DNA from: Peptococcaceae bacterium BRH_c4b
GTDB taxonomy: Bacteria; Bacillota; Desulfotomaculia; Desulfotomaculales; Desulfocucumaceae
DNA length: 43,385 nucleotides
Assembly: GCA_000961595.1 (NCBI GenBank)
Contig: LADO01000026.1
Span: 1-43,385 of the forward strand
Direction: 5' to 3'
Shown piece by piece: positions 34,028-42,871 of this stretch. Position 1 is the first letter of the stretch. Each line of letters starts with the position of its first letter. The position numbers and the translations under genes were made by a program. The notes under the pieces were generated by a model. It did not search any database. It was not told where the DNA came from and worked only from the letters and a program-made list of their open reading frames with translations.

Positions 34028-34306
34028 ATGAATAGCAATCAAAATAATATGTTTTCTAAGCTAACATACACAAGAATAACTATATTAATGTTATCTATAG
34101 TCATATTTGTAATGCCAACTATTTATAAAATTGCGTTAATAACAGCTTTATCAACTGCTTTTTGGGTCTGGCAGTTCATAGAATGCTACAAGCAAGAACC
34201 TCTAAGCAAAACTAAAATAGTTTGGTTATTACTGATTGCGTTAACACATGTAATAGGCGCTGCTTCATATTTTTTTTATTCTTTATCAAAACAACAACAT
34301 AAATAA
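34028..34306 (+). CDS. Small membrane protein, PLDc_N-like
   Basis: 92 aa, two to three TM helices. The C-terminal half (KTKIVWLLLIALTHVIGAASYFFY) follows the pattern of the phospholipase D-nuclease N-terminal (PLDc_N) domain, which also appears alone in small proteins, some of them bacteriocin immunity proteins. Immunity is only a guess here. No strong ribosome site; a GTG at 34019 (GGTGTGA) is out of frame. Lies next to the Cys-rich gene. Confidence 0.6.
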   Translation: MNSNQNNMFSKLTYTRITILMLSIVIFVMPTIYKIALITALSTAFWVWQFIECYKQEPLSKTKIVWLLLIALTHVIGAASYFFYSLSKQQHK

Positions 34307-34365
34307 ACTAGTAATCAGAATTTGTTGCTTGGAGTGATATTAATTGTTTTTTATAAGTCTTTATT

Positions 34366-34686
34366 GTGTTAATTTTTATCTATAATTCACTATTGCTTTC
34401 TTTTCTGGGTTTGCAAAAGCATATATCTGAGGATAGCTGCTCGGCTTGCAATAAGGTGCCTTATATACAAATTTCTAACATTAGTATTGCAGCAGCAGGC
34501 GTAATTATCTCATTTTTTTTATTCATCCTCATTAAACTCTCAATAAAAATAAATCAAATTAATTATGTAGTGTTAATTTTATCTGTTTAAAGTTCAGCGT
34601 TTGGTTCTTTCCTTCTGATTGTGCAAATTATTTTAGGAAACACTTATGTTATCCTTGTACACTTTCAACCACTATATTCTATGTAG
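34366..34686 (+). pseudogene. VKOR-like membrane oxidoreductase with in-frame stop
   Basis: Frame opens near GTG 34366 and encodes a TM helix, then DSCSACNKVPYIQISN, a second TM, and a third segment that hits TAA at 34588. The same frame continues after the stop with SSAFGSFLLIVQIILGNTYV and ends at TAG 34684. A CxxC-type pair followed by polar residues and TM helices resembles vitamin K epoxide reductase/DsbB-like disulfide-forming proteins. The 5' end may also be damaged, since GTGATATTAATTG at 34334 starts in another frame. If functional once, it could have made disulfides in the Cys-rich protein at 33153. Confidence 0.45.
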
Positions 34687-34928
34687 TTTTTATCTCAATA
34701 AGCTAACAAACAATAATTTCAAATCCGGTTAATATTATTTGTTTACATTATATTACATCAGTAGAGTTGCAAAAGTAAAAACCCAGCTTGTCAACCATAA
34801 TACATTAAGAAAATCGAAGAAAAGCATGCTCCTGCAAAAAATCCTTATAATAGAAATATAGGGTAGTCTCCTGCCCAAATCTCTAATATAAGATAACAAC
34901 ACAATCATTGAGATAGGAAGTGACTATA
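34687..34928 (+). other. AT-rich intergenic DNA
   Basis: About 240 bp, very AT-rich, no coding frame. TATAAT-like sequence at about 34849 (CTTATAATAG) may be part of the promoter for the rhodanese gene, but no good -35 is seen. Confidence 0.3.
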
Positions 34929-35681
34929 TTGCTCAAAAATATTATATGCATTCTAATAGGAATTTTGCTTTTTTCAGTGGTCTGCGCGGAAGCGGCGGAT
35001 AAAACAGTAGGTTTGATTGTCAATAGTAGGCAGATTCCGGTTGAGCCCCAGCCTTTCATTCGCGATGGGCGAGTGTTTGTACCAGTCAGCTTTATTGCCG
35101 AGGAACTGGGTGCACAAGTAATCTGGGATGAAAAGAACTACTCTGTGTTAATTAATAAGGATGAGAGCGATGGTTATTTAAAGGGCCAAAATTTTTCTAG
35201 CGGTACAGACTCAGGTATTATTAACAATTTAATAAAAGCTTCCGAACTAAAAGATATTCTAGATGACGACAAAGACAACGAATTGGCCGACTACCGTCAG
35301 GGTCACAACGGCGGCGACCAATTGGCCAACGATCCGCTGATGGTGGACTTAAGAAAGAAAGAAGATTACGATACACGCCATATATCCGGAGCCGTCTGGG
35401 TAGCTGCGGCTGAAAATATGGCCGAAGCGCAAAACGTTCAAAAACTTAAAAGCTTGCTTGAAAAACATATAGCTGACGGTGGAAAATACGAGATAGTAGT
35501 TTACTGCTATTCTGGTAATACATCAGGATTGGTCGCCGGTGTTCTAGGAACACAAGGATTACCTGTGAAGAATCTCATGTATGGATTTGATATTGGCTGG
35601 AGAGGTACGAGCAAGGCATATAACCCCATCTACGCTCCAATGGAAGACAGTAATGGACAAAAGCACTTATGTGGAGGATGA
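34929..35681 (+). CDS. Secreted rhodanese with copper-amine-oxidase-N-like domain
   Basis: About 250 aa. Signal peptide (LLKNIICILIGILLFSVVCAEA), then a copper amine oxidase N-terminal-like repeat (VGLIVNSRQIPVEPQPFIRDGRVFVPVSFIAEELGA), common on Firmicute cell-surface proteins, a linker, and a rhodanese domain from about residue 130. The active-site Cys is Cys193 in VVYCYSGNTSGLVAG. Extracellular sulfur transfer is implied. I choose TTG 34929; the frame also opens at GTG 34920 but AGGAAG directly abuts that codon. No operon partner is evident. Confidence 0.8.
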   Translation: MLKNIICILIGILLFSVVCAEAADKTVGLIVNSRQIPVEPQPFIRDGRVFVPVSFIAEELGAQVIWDEKNYSVLINKDESDGYLKGQNFSSGTDSGIINNLIKASELKDILDDDKDNELADYRQGHNGGDQLANDPLMVDLRKKEDYDTRHISGAVWVAAAENMAEAQNVQKLKSLLEKHIADGGKYEIVVYCYSGNTSGLVAGVLGTQGLPVKNLMYGFDIGWRGTSKAYNPIYAPMEDSNGQKHLCGG

Positions 35682-35682
35682 G

Positions 35683-35829
35683 GGCATTAAGTTCCTCCGG
35701 CGGAGGATATGTGTAAACATAGGGACGGATCTAGTTTTACAACAACAGATAAAATGGGTACAACAGAATTATGGTTACGGGCTGGTAGACGCCGAGGAGG
35801 CGGCAACCGGTTACCATACTTTACCATGA
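35683..35829 (+). pseudogene. C-terminal scrap of a subtilisin-like protease
   Basis: The frame ending at 35829 encodes QQNYGYGLVDAEEAATGYH. The GYGLVDAEEA segment is the end of many S8 peptidases (GYGxVnA). Upstream of it the frame overlaps the rhodanese gene and is not protease-like, so only the last ~25-30 residues survive. Another frame from 35709 overlaps but seems spurious. Confidence 0.4.
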
Positions 35830-35937
35830 CCCCAGGGGATCATATAAATAAAAAAACAGGATTTTATTTATATAGAAATATGATGAAGGTTCTTGGATTG
35901 TATCAATTAATCTAATAAAAATTCTCCTTTGCGAGAG

Positions 35938-35980
35938 AAACCAGGGATGGATGCATTATTATCCATCCCTGGTTTGTTTT
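35938..35980 (+). terminator. Strong terminator before the hom operon
   Basis: AAACCAGGGATGGAT (35938-35952) pairs with ATCCATCCCTGGTTT (35961-35975), loop 8 nt, then GTTTTTT. It ends the accessory region. Confidence 0.92.
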
Positions 35981-36007
35981 TTAGTGCCCGTAGGGCGAAT
36001 TTGTTCT

Positions 36008-36036
36008 TTGACCTATTGTTCGGTGGTAAATATAAT
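36008..36036 (+). promoter_or_regulatory. Sigma-A promoter of hom-thrB-lysC
   Basis: TTGACC 36008-36013, 17-bp spacer, TATAAT 36031-36036. Nearly ideal. The leader to hom is about 120 nt and contains an imperfect hairpin (AAATTCTTTGCAAA and TTTGCAGAATTT) but no obvious terminator, T-box or lysine riboswitch. Confidence 0.85.
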
Positions 36037-36160
36037 GGTATTATCCATGAAAATTTAAAAATTAAAGAAATTCTTTGCAAATGCAGGGTTTGCAGAATTT
36101 AAAATAGAAGTACTAATGTCTGGACAATCTCTTTAGATATGCAAAAAGGAGATGTTTTTT

Positions 36161-37447
36161 TTGGATTCAATTAAAATAGGTATGCTAGGCCTGGGCACGG
36201 TAGGCAAGGGGGCTTATAAAATCATTGCCAGTAACGCGGAAATGATTGACAGAAAAGTTGGCTCCCACCTGGAGTTTGTAAAAATACTGGTCAGAGATCA
36301 GAACAAGGACAGGGGTATTGACCTGGATCCTAACCTGCTAACCACGGACCCGGCGGATATATTGGACGATCCCTCCATTGACATTGTGGTGGAGGTTCTT
36401 GGTGGTATTCACCCCGCCATGGATTACTCTCTGAAGGCGCTGGCAAGCGGCAAGAGTCTGGTGACGGCTAACAAGGACATGATTGCCGAGTACGGCAAGG
36501 AATTGTTTGCCGCGGCCGAAACCGGCGGGGCGGATTTGTTTTTCGAAGGCAGCGTGGGCGGTGGTATACCGATTATCAGGCCGCTGAAAAATTGTCTGTC
36601 GGCCAACAGGATTATGGAAATAATGGGCATTATAAACGGAACCACAAATTATATGCTTACTAAAATGACCAAGGAAGGTTCTGATTATAATCAAATATTA
36701 CGGGAAGCCCAGGACAAAGGCTATGCTGAGGCGGATCCGGCCTCCGATGTGGAAGGTTACGACGCCGCCCGGAAGCTTGCCATACTGGCGTCCATAGCAT
36801 TCAACACCAGGGTTACCCTGAATGATGTTTATATTGAAGGAATTACCAGGATTTCGGCGAAGGATATAGAGTATGCCCGGGAACTAAATTATACTGTAAA
36901 ATTGCTGGGGATCGCCAAAGACACGCCTGAGGGAATTGAAGTACGGGTGCATCCTTGTTTCATACCCTACAGTCATCCACTAGCTTCGGTAAACGACGTT
37001 TTTAACGCCATCTTCGTCCGGGGCGACGCGGTGGGTGAAACCATGTTTTATGGCCGCGGGGCTGGCGAGATGCCCACTGGTAGCGCTGTTGCGGCGGACA
37101 TCATGGATGCCGCCAGGGATAAATTGCGTCACACCCAAGGCATAAACTGCACCTGTTTTGATCATAAACCTCTGAAACCCATGGGCTCCATAGAAAGCAA
37201 ATACTATATACGTATTATGGTTCAGGATAAACCGGGGGTACTGGCGTCCATAGCTTACGCATTCGGGGACAAGGATGTCAGCCTGGCCTCAGTACTGCAG
37301 AAACATACGGAAGGGAATATGGCGGAAATAGTGCTGGTTACCCACAGGGTACTGGAGCAGAACCTGCAAAATGCTATTCTAATGGTTGAACAACTGTCCT
37401 CTGTTGGAAAAGTTCATAATATAATCAGGGTTGAAGGGGAGCTATAG
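36161..37447 (+). CDS. hom: Homoserine dehydrogenase
   Basis: Reduces aspartate semialdehyde to homoserine. About 428 aa: NAD(P) fold (GMLGLGTVGKGAYKII), catalytic core with GGGIPIIRPL and NGTTNYMLTKM, EADPASDVEGYDAARKL, and a C-terminal ACT domain (MVQDKPGVLASIAYAFG) for threonine control. I choose TTG 36161 because AAGGAG lies 9 nt upstream; ATG 36152 is directly next to that site. Three bases before thrB. Confidence 0.95.
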   Translation: MDSIKIGMLGLGTVGKGAYKIIASNAEMIDRKVGSHLEFVKILVRDQNKDRGIDLDPNLLTTDPADILDDPSIDIVVEVLGGIHPAMDYSLKALASGKSLVTANKDMIAEYGKELFAAAETGGADLFFEGSVGGGIPIIRPLKNCLSANRIMEIMGIINGTTNYMLTKMTKEGSDYNQILREAQDKGYAEADPASDVEGYDAARKLAILASIAFNTRVTLNDVYIEGITRISAKDIEYARELNYTVKLLGIAKDTPEGIEVRVHPCFIPYSHPLASVNDVFNAIFVRGDAVGETMFYGRGAGEMPTGSAVAADIMDAARDKLRHTQGINCTCFDHKPLKPMGSIESKYYIRIMVQDKPGVLASIAYAFGDKDVSLASVLQKHTEGNMAEIVLVTHRVLEQNLQNAILMVEQLSSVGKVHNIIRVEGEL

Positions 37448-37450
37448 CCC

Positions 37451-38359
37451 ATGTCCGTGGTCCGCGTTCAGGTACCCGCCTCTACAGCCAATATGGGTCC
37501 GGGGTTTGACTGCCTGGGAATGGCACTGCAGCTATACAACAGCGTTGAAATGACCGCCACCGACGCAGGCTTATTTATTGACGTTCAGGGGGAAGGCTCC
37601 GGGGGAATTCCCAGGGATGAAAGCAATATTGTTTACCTGGCCGCCATGAGGGTTTTTAAACAGGTGGGTTATAAATGCGGCGGGCTGAAAATAAAGCTAC
37701 ACAACAATATACCGGTTTCTAAGGGTTTGGGCAGCAGCACCGCCGCTATTGTAGGTGGTATAATCGCCGCCAATATTATATCCGGACAGCAACTGACCCA
37801 AAGGGAAATGCTGAATATGGCCTGCGCCATGGAAGGCCATCCGGATAACGTGGCTGCTGCGGTATTCGGCGGCATAGCGGTAGCGGTACCGGTGGACGGC
37901 GAAATAAAGCACATTAAAATTGAACCACCTAAAAAAATGAAAGCTGTGGTGGCTATACCTGAGTTCAACCTGCCTACCAAAATATCCAGGGAAGCATTGC
38001 CGCAGCAAGTATCATTTAATGATGCGTCCTTCAATCTGGCCAGACTTGCCCTGCTGGTGGCAGCCCTGGGTCAAGGAGATATGGCCCTGTTGGGCGTCTC
38101 CATGGAAGACCGCCTGCACCAGCCCTACAGGTCAAATCTCATTCCAGGCATGAAAAAAGTAATAGCCGCAGCCAGGCTGGCCGGCGCCAGGGGCGTCTCC
38201 CTGAGCGGTGCGGGACCCACTCTGGCGGCTTTTACAGATGATAATTACGAACATATCGCCAGGGTTATGAAGGATACCTTCAAACAAAACGGCGTTATGG
38301 CCAGGACAATGATTCTGGACCCTTCGCCTGTAGGCGCAAGGGCACTGGAAATAAAATAA
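37451..38359 (+). CDS. thrB: Homoserine kinase (GHMP family)
   Basis: Phosphorylates homoserine on the way to threonine. 302 aa. GHMP ATP loop PVSKGLGSSTAAIVGG, PGFDCLGMALQLYNSV near the N-terminus, GHPDNVAAAVFGGIAVA and the C-terminal LSGAGPTLAAF. ATG 37451 with GGGGAG upstream. No thrC in this operon, at least within the window. Confidence 0.95.
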   Translation: MSVVRVQVPASTANMGPGFDCLGMALQLYNSVEMTATDAGLFIDVQGEGSGGIPRDESNIVYLAAMRVFKQVGYKCGGLKIKLHNNIPVSKGLGSSTAAIVGGIIAANIISGQQLTQREMLNMACAMEGHPDNVAAAVFGGIAVAVPVDGEIKHIKIEPPKKMKAVVAIPEFNLPTKISREALPQQVSFNDASFNLARLALLVAALGQGDMALLGVSMEDRLHQPYRSNLIPGMKKVIAAARLAGARGVSLSGAGPTLAAFTDDNYEHIARVMKDTFKQNGVMARTMILDPSPVGARALEIK

Positions 38360-38429
38360 TTCTGATCTTATGACTGAAAAAAAATTATATTTTTATAAAT
38401 AATAAATCTATAAGGAAAGGACTCGTAAT

Positions 38430-39665
38430 ATGCTGGTAATTCAAAAATTTGGCGGCTCCTCGGTGGGCAAGCCGGAAAGAATACGCCGGGTTGCCAAAAG
38501 AGTAGTCGATACCAAGCGCCAGGGCAATGACGTAGTGGTAGTTGTTTCAGCCATGGGAGATACCACGGATGAACTTTTGGAATTGATGTACAAGGTTACC
38601 GATAACCCGCCCAAAAGAGAAATGGACATGCTGTTGTCCACCGGCGAGCAGATATCCATATCGCTACTATCTATGGCCATAAATGACCTTGGGGAAAAGG
38701 TCAAATCCCTTACTGGGGCTCAGGTGGGTATACGTACCGACAACGTTCACACCAAAGCGCGGATCGTTGATGTGGACAGGGATAGAATGCAAAAGGAGCT
38801 GGCCGGGGGAAATATACTGGTGGTGGCAGGCTTTCAGGGCATAAACGATGCCAACGATATTACCACCCTTGGCCGGGGGGGTTCCGACACCACGGCGGTT
38901 GCCCTGGCTGCCGCCCTCAACGCCGATGTTTGTGAAATCTTCACAGATGTGGACGGGGTATACACTACTGACCCCAGGGTTGTCCCGGAAGCACGCAAAC
39001 TTAACACCATCACCTATGATGAGATGCTTGAGCTTGCGCACTTAGGCGCCCAGGTGCTGCACCCGAGATCAGTGGAATGCGCTAAAATATATGGCATACC
39101 CATACATGTGCGTAGTAGTTTTAACCATAATCCCGGCACACTAGTCAAGGAGGTAGAAAACATGGAAAAAGCTATGGTGGTGACGGGAGTTGCCCACGAT
39201 ATCAATGTGGCCAGAATCGGTTTATTTGACGTTCCGGACAAACCCGGCATCGCCTGGCAGATATTCAGATCCCTGGCTGGTGAGAATATTAACGTGGACA
39301 TGATCATCCAGAGCGCTATGAGAGATGATATTAATGATATTTCCTTTACTGTGGGCAGGACGGATTTAAGAAAAACCCTCGAAATTGTAGAAAAAATAAA
39401 GGATGAGGTAAATATTAAATCATACAGCCACGATGAGGATGTGGCCAAGGTTTCCATCGTGGGGGCCGGCATGGTTACCAATCCAGGGGTGGCGTCACTG
39501 ATGTTCGAAGCTTTAGCCCAGGAAAGCATTAACCTGGAGATGATATCTACCTCAGAAATAAAAATATCCTGCATTGTAAAAAGCACACAGGCAGAAAAAG
39601 CAGTGCGGGCCCTCCATAAAAAATTCAACCTTGACCAGGAACAGCCGTGTGATTGCTGTAGCTAA
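38430..39665 (+). CDS. lysC: Aspartate kinase, two ACT domains
   Basis: Phosphorylates aspartate, the first step toward Lys, Met and Thr. 411 aa. KFGGSSVGKPERIRRVA at the N-terminus, TTLGRGGSDTTAVALAAAL, FTDVDGVYTTDPR, and two C-terminal ACT domains starting near VARIGLFDVPDKPGIAWQIF and VSIVGAGMVTNPGV. AAGGAAAGG precedes ATG. 70-bp gap from thrB. Ends with a shared terminator. Confidence 0.95.
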   Translation: MLVIQKFGGSSVGKPERIRRVAKRVVDTKRQGNDVVVVVSAMGDTTDELLELMYKVTDNPPKREMDMLLSTGEQISISLLSMAINDLGEKVKSLTGAQVGIRTDNVHTKARIVDVDRDRMQKELAGGNILVVAGFQGINDANDITTLGRGGSDTTAVALAAALNADVCEIFTDVDGVYTTDPRVVPEARKLNTITYDEMLELAHLGAQVLHPRSVECAKIYGIPIHVRSSFNHNPGTLVKEVENMEKAMVVTGVAHDINVARIGLFDVPDKPGIAWQIFRSLAGENINVDMIIQSAMRDDINDISFTVGRTDLRKTLEIVEKIKDEVNIKSYSHDEDVAKVSIVGAGMVTNPGVASLMFEALAQESINLEMISTSEIKISCIVKSTQAEKAVRALHKKFNLDQEQPCDCCS

Positions 39666-39667
39666 GC

Positions 39668-39709
39668 AGCATAATAAAAACCCTCTTGCGGGAGGGTTTT
39701 TATTATGCT
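39668..39709. terminator. Bidirectional terminator between lysC and the apgM-like gene
   Basis: AGCATAATAAAAACCCTC (39668-39685) and GAGGGTTTTTATTATGCT (39692-39709) form a perfect 18-bp stem with a 6-nt loop; both genes are convergent on it. Confidence 0.93.
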
Positions 39710-39770
39710 GTGGAAGCGCAACAAATTCATTTTTCATCCATTGCCGGTGCCACGCAGCGGCAATGGCGGT

Positions 39771-40991
39771 CTATCTAAAGAACTGGTCCCCTATAAATTT
39801 ATCCATTAAAGTGTATCCGTCCTTAATGAACGTCATGCCACCAGCCGCAGCGTTTTTCTCGTCGTATCTGACGTTCCTTAAGACACCCGCTGTTTTAGCG
39901 CAGACAGCAAAGGGCACTGGATCTGTGGCGTGGGTCATGGTGCACATGGGGGTGGGGTGGTCGGGCAAAACCATCAGGCGGTAATCTTCAAATTCCTCCA
40001 TTCCTCCCAGCAGAGTTCCGATGACCTTTTCATCAATTTCTTCGATGGCCTTCAACTTGGTCTGCAAATCTCCCTGGTGGCCTGCCTCATCGGGCGCCTC
40101 AATATGGATGTAAACAAAATCGTTGCCCTGGCGCAGTGTGGCAAGGGCTGCCAGCGCCTTGCCCCTGAAGTCGGTGTGGATATTTCCCGTGGCGCCATGA
40201 ACGTCAACCACCTCAAGTCCCGCACAGATACCTATGCCCCTGATTAAGTCCACCGCTGATATGACTGCTCCCCGGATGCCGTATTTGTCTGTAAATTTAG
40301 GCAGAAACGGCCTTTTGCCCTGGCCCCAGAACCAGAGGGAGTTTGCAGTGTTCATGCCCTTTTCCCTTCTGGCTGTATTTGCCGGATGACTGGATAATAT
40401 TTCGTTGCTCTTTTTCATTATATCTAATAATATAGCAGCGCCTTCTTCTCTGGGCAGGTGGTCCGTGATGGTCTTCCCGGAAATATCGTGGGGAGGTGTC
40501 AGCACTGTGGAGGCGGTGGCGTCTGACCACACCATCAGGTGCCGATAGCTCACCCCCGCGTAATATTTTTTATCGATGTCAGCCAGCTTGCGGTTAACTT
40601 CAGCAATTAACTCCCGGGCTTCCAGGGTGGAGATTTCCCCGGCGCTGTAGTCTACCATGGTTTTATTTGCATACTCCCCCCCCTCAGAGAGGGTAACCAG
40701 GTTGCAGCGAAAGGCCACGTCTTGCTCCTCCAACTTAACACCCATGCTGACAGCCTCCAGCGGGGACCTTCCGGTATAATATTTAACCGGATCGTAGCCC
40801 ATCACCGAAAGATTGGCCACATCGCTACCCGGTGGAAAATTATCCGGGACGGTTCTGACAAGTCCCATCACACCCCTGGAAGCTATAAAATCCATGTTGG
40901 GTGTGCGGGCATATTCCAGCGGCGTACGGTTGCCCAGCTCCGGACAACCGTAATCGGCCATGCCGTCCCCCAATATAATTACGTATTTCAT
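39771..40991 (-). CDS. ApgM-family phosphoglycerate mutase or proposed homoserine kinase
   Basis: 406 aa alkaline-phosphatase-superfamily metalloenzyme. Starts MKYVIILGDGMADYGCPELG; metal and substrate motifs SDVANLSVMGYDP (with the Ser nucleophile), HIEAPDEAGHQGD and LPDHPTPMCT are present. The family covers archaeal-type cofactor-independent phosphoglycerate mutases and a subgroup proposed to be homoserine kinases. Its place beside hom-thrB-lysC recalls that subgroup, although a GHMP thrB is also here. Convergent with lysC. Confidence 0.88.
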   Translation of the reverse strand: MKYVIILGDGMADYGCPELGNRTPLEYARTPNMDFIASRGVMGLVRTVPDNFPPGSDVANLSVMGYDPVKYYTGRSPLEAVSMGVKLEEQDVAFRCNLVTLSEGGEYANKTMVDYSAGEISTLEARELIAEVNRKLADIDKKYYAGVSYRHLMVWSDATASTVLTPPHDISGKTITDHLPREEGAAILLDIMKKSNEILSSHPANTARREKGMNTANSLWFWGQGKRPFLPKFTDKYGIRGAVISAVDLIRGIGICAGLEVVDVHGATGNIHTDFRGKALAALATLRQGNDFVYIHIEAPDEAGHQGDLQTKLKAIEEIDEKVIGTLLGGMEEFEDYRLMVLPDHPTPMCTMTHATDPVPFAVCAKTAGVLRNVRYDEKNAAAGGMTFIKDGYTLMDKFIGDQFFR

Positions 40992-41132
40992 GCTTAATCT
41001 CCCCTTGTAGATATATTAACTGATGGTTATTCAGTTTGTAATTTCTCTCTCTATTCTGATATTCCTGTTCTCTTCAAAAAGAAGGGGCGGTTTAACATGG
41101 AACAATTAATGGTGGACAAAATAAAACACAAC

Positions 41133-41168
41133 GTACAACTGTACATTTGCATGGCAGTGAAATATAAT
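41133..41168 (+). promoter_or_regulatory. Candidate promoter and operator of the MerR gene
   Basis: TATAAT at 41163-41168 with TGTACA 17 bp upstream (41140-41145) as a weak -35. A palindrome GTACA-AC-TGTAC (41133-41144) overlaps that -35, as an autoregulatory operator could. Confidence 0.45.
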
Positions 41169-41178
41169 AGAATTCGAG

Positions 41179-41631
41179 GTGAGTATAATTGGGGAGTTGA
41201 AAAAGTATAAGATTGGGGAAATAGCCGAACTTGCAGGGGTGAGCAGAAGAACCGTAGACTACTACACCAACCTTGGCCTGCTAAACCCTATTCGTTCAGG
41301 AAGCAATTACAGGTATTATCCGGAAGAAGCACTGGTGCGTCTGAAAATGATTGAGGGTATGAAGGCCCAGCGGCTGACCCTGGAGGAAATCAGGACGAGA
41401 ATTGACAGCCCTATATCGGTTGAAGAAAAGCATAATATGGAAACGGCAAACATTGATTTTATCAAAGAAAACCTGGGACAGCTGGAAAAACAGCTTTCCC
41501 GGCTGCAGCCCGCCGTGGCTGGTATGAAGCCTGGTCAGGCTGCCGATGTAACGAAGCAAATACTGTTCCAGAGTATGACTCTTGTCCACACGATGATCGT
41601 ATTAATAAACGAAATGACACAAACCATATAG
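41179..41631 (+). CDS. MerR-family transcriptional regulator
   Basis: 150 aa. N-terminal winged HTH (KYKIGEIAELAGVSRRTVDYYTNLGLL, SGSNYRYYPEEALVRLKMI), then a coiled-coil dimer helix and a short C-terminal effector region without Cys, so not a classic metal sensor. Starts at GTG 41179; AGGTGAG overlaps it, so an in-frame ATT at 41188 or TTG at 41197 cannot be ruled out. It precedes htpX by 72 bp on the same strand and may regulate it. Confidence 0.85.
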   Translation: MSIIGELKKYKIGEIAELAGVSRRTVDYYTNLGLLNPIRSGSNYRYYPEEALVRLKMIEGMKAQRLTLEEIRTRIDSPISVEEKHNMETANIDFIKENLGQLEKQLSRLQPAVAGMKPGQAADVTKQILFQSMTLVHTMIVLINEMTQTI

Positions 41632-41703
41632 GTAACACTGCAAAAACAGCTAAACGTTTTACGGTAAAGATCCAGCAAAATATTATTTAGGGGGCAAAAA
41701 TAG

Positions 41704-42549
41704 ATGAACACTTTAAAAGCCTGGCTTTTGATGGGTGCGCTTACCATTTTGCTTGTTTTAATGGGCAACGCTTTCGGCGGTAGTTCGGGAGCCATGACTT
41801 TTTTCCTGATAGCTATGGTCATGAACTTTTTTGGCTACTTCTACAGCGACAAAATTGCCATTAAAATGACCCGTTCCTATCCTGTATCCGAGGCAGAAGC
41901 GCCGGATCTTTACGCCATAGTGGGGAGGTTGTCCCAGCGTGCCGGCATTCCCATGCCCAAGCTCTTCGTGACTCCGTCCGACCAGCCCAACGCCTTCGCC
42001 ACCGGGCGCAATCCCGAGCATGCTGCTGTGGCCGTAACTGAAGGAATTATGCGCATTTTAAACCGCTCAGAGGTGGAAGGGGTGCTGGCTCATGAATTAG
42101 CCCACATTAAAAACAGGGATGTTCTGGTGGGCACTATCGCTGCCGCTCTGGCCGGCGCCATAACCATGATGGCCAATGTATTCCAGTGGGCAGCCATATT
42201 CGGCATGGGCAGGGGCGACGACGACGAGGAAGGCGGCAGCATGATCGGGGGACTGGCCATGGCTTTTATCGCGCCCATAGCTGCTATGATTATACAAATG
42301 GCCATCTCCCGCTCCAGGGAATACATGGCCGACGCCACCGGCGCTCAAATAGCAGGTTCCACGGAGGGGCTCTCCAATGCACTGCTGAAGCTGGAATCAG
42401 CTGCGCACCGCATTCCCATGCAGGTTAACCCGGCTGCTTCCCATCTGTTTATTGTAAATCCACTGTCCGGAGCATCCTTAATGAAACTGTTCAGCACACA
42501 CCCGCCCATTGAGGAAAGGGTGGCCAGGCTTCGGGGCATGAGATTGTAG
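41704..42549 (+). CDS. htpX: HtpX membrane metalloprotease
   Basis: M48 zinc protease for quality control of membrane proteins. 281 aa: two N-terminal TM helices (about 5-23 and 30-48), Zn site HELAH at 130-134 ([14 protein letters not shown]), two further hydrophobic segments around 145-165 and 180-200, then [15 protein letters not shown] with the third Zn ligand Glu. ATG start with AGGGGG upstream. The next terminator ends it. Confidence 0.94.
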   Translation: MNTLKAWLLMGALTILLVLMGNAFGGSSGAMTFFLIAMVMNFFGYFYSDKIAIKMTRSYPVSEAEAPDLYAIVGRLSQRAGIPMPKLFVTPSDQPNAFATGRNPEHAAVAVTEGIMRILNRSEVEGVLAHELAHIKNRDVLVGTIAAALAGAITMMANVFQWAAIFGMGRGDDDEEGGSMIGGLAMAFIAPIAAMIIQMAISRSREYMADATGAQIAGSTEGLSNALLKLESAAHRIPMQVNPAASHLFIVNPLSGASLMKLFSTHPPIEERVARLRGMRL

Positions 42550-42589
42550 GTTTGTATCAAAGGAAATATTTTAGCTTCATAGACGCATT

Positions 42590-42626
42590 AAAAATCCCCC
42601 TGGTTGATAAAACCAGGGGGATTTTT
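42590..42626. terminator. Bidirectional terminator downstream of htpX
   Basis: A 16-bp perfect stem (42590-42605 with 42611-42626), loop GATAA; A-run on the left and T-run on the right. It also ends the convergent small gene that follows. Confidence 0.94.
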
Positions 42627-42627
42627 A

Positions 42628-42843
42628 TCAGGTGTTTTTGTTGTTGTTGATCATTTGTTTTCTATCCATTCGGTTCAGAATATCATTCATGTTTACATAA
42701 ACAAACAGGAAGCACGTAGCAAAGGCAAAGGCAATAAACACTTCCTCAGGAACCATTTTTTTGCTGTACAGCACATAAGACCCTGCGGTTAGTAGCAATG
42801 CAATCAGCAGCGGTATATAATGCTCCCATAGAGTGAGACACAA
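42628..42843 (-). CDS. Small membrane protein, 5' end probably altered by the IS3 insertion
   Basis: 71 aa: two TM helices (HYIPLLIALLLTAGSYVLY and VFIAFAFATCFLFVYVN) and a polar tail (NDILNRMDRKQ). The frame is open up to TTG 42843 but has no ribosome site there. The first residues (LCLTLW) come from DNA at the IS boundary, so the native start has likely been cut off. Unknown function. Confidence 0.6.
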   Translation of the reverse strand: MCLTLWEHYIPLLIALLLTAGSYVLYSKKMVPEEVFIAFAFATCFLFVYVNMNDILNRMDRKQMINNNKNT

Positions 42844-42871
42844 AATTTAAAATGTAAGTTATACTGGAAAC

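Noticed and set aside
36037-36160. Lysine riboswitch or T-box in the hom leader
   Set aside because: The leader is only about 120 nt, lacks a terminator and the conserved T-box bulge sequence.
41097-41210. 37-codon frame starting ATG 41097 upstream of the MerR gene
   Set aside because: It runs through the candidate promoter and overlaps the MerR start; composition is not protein-like.
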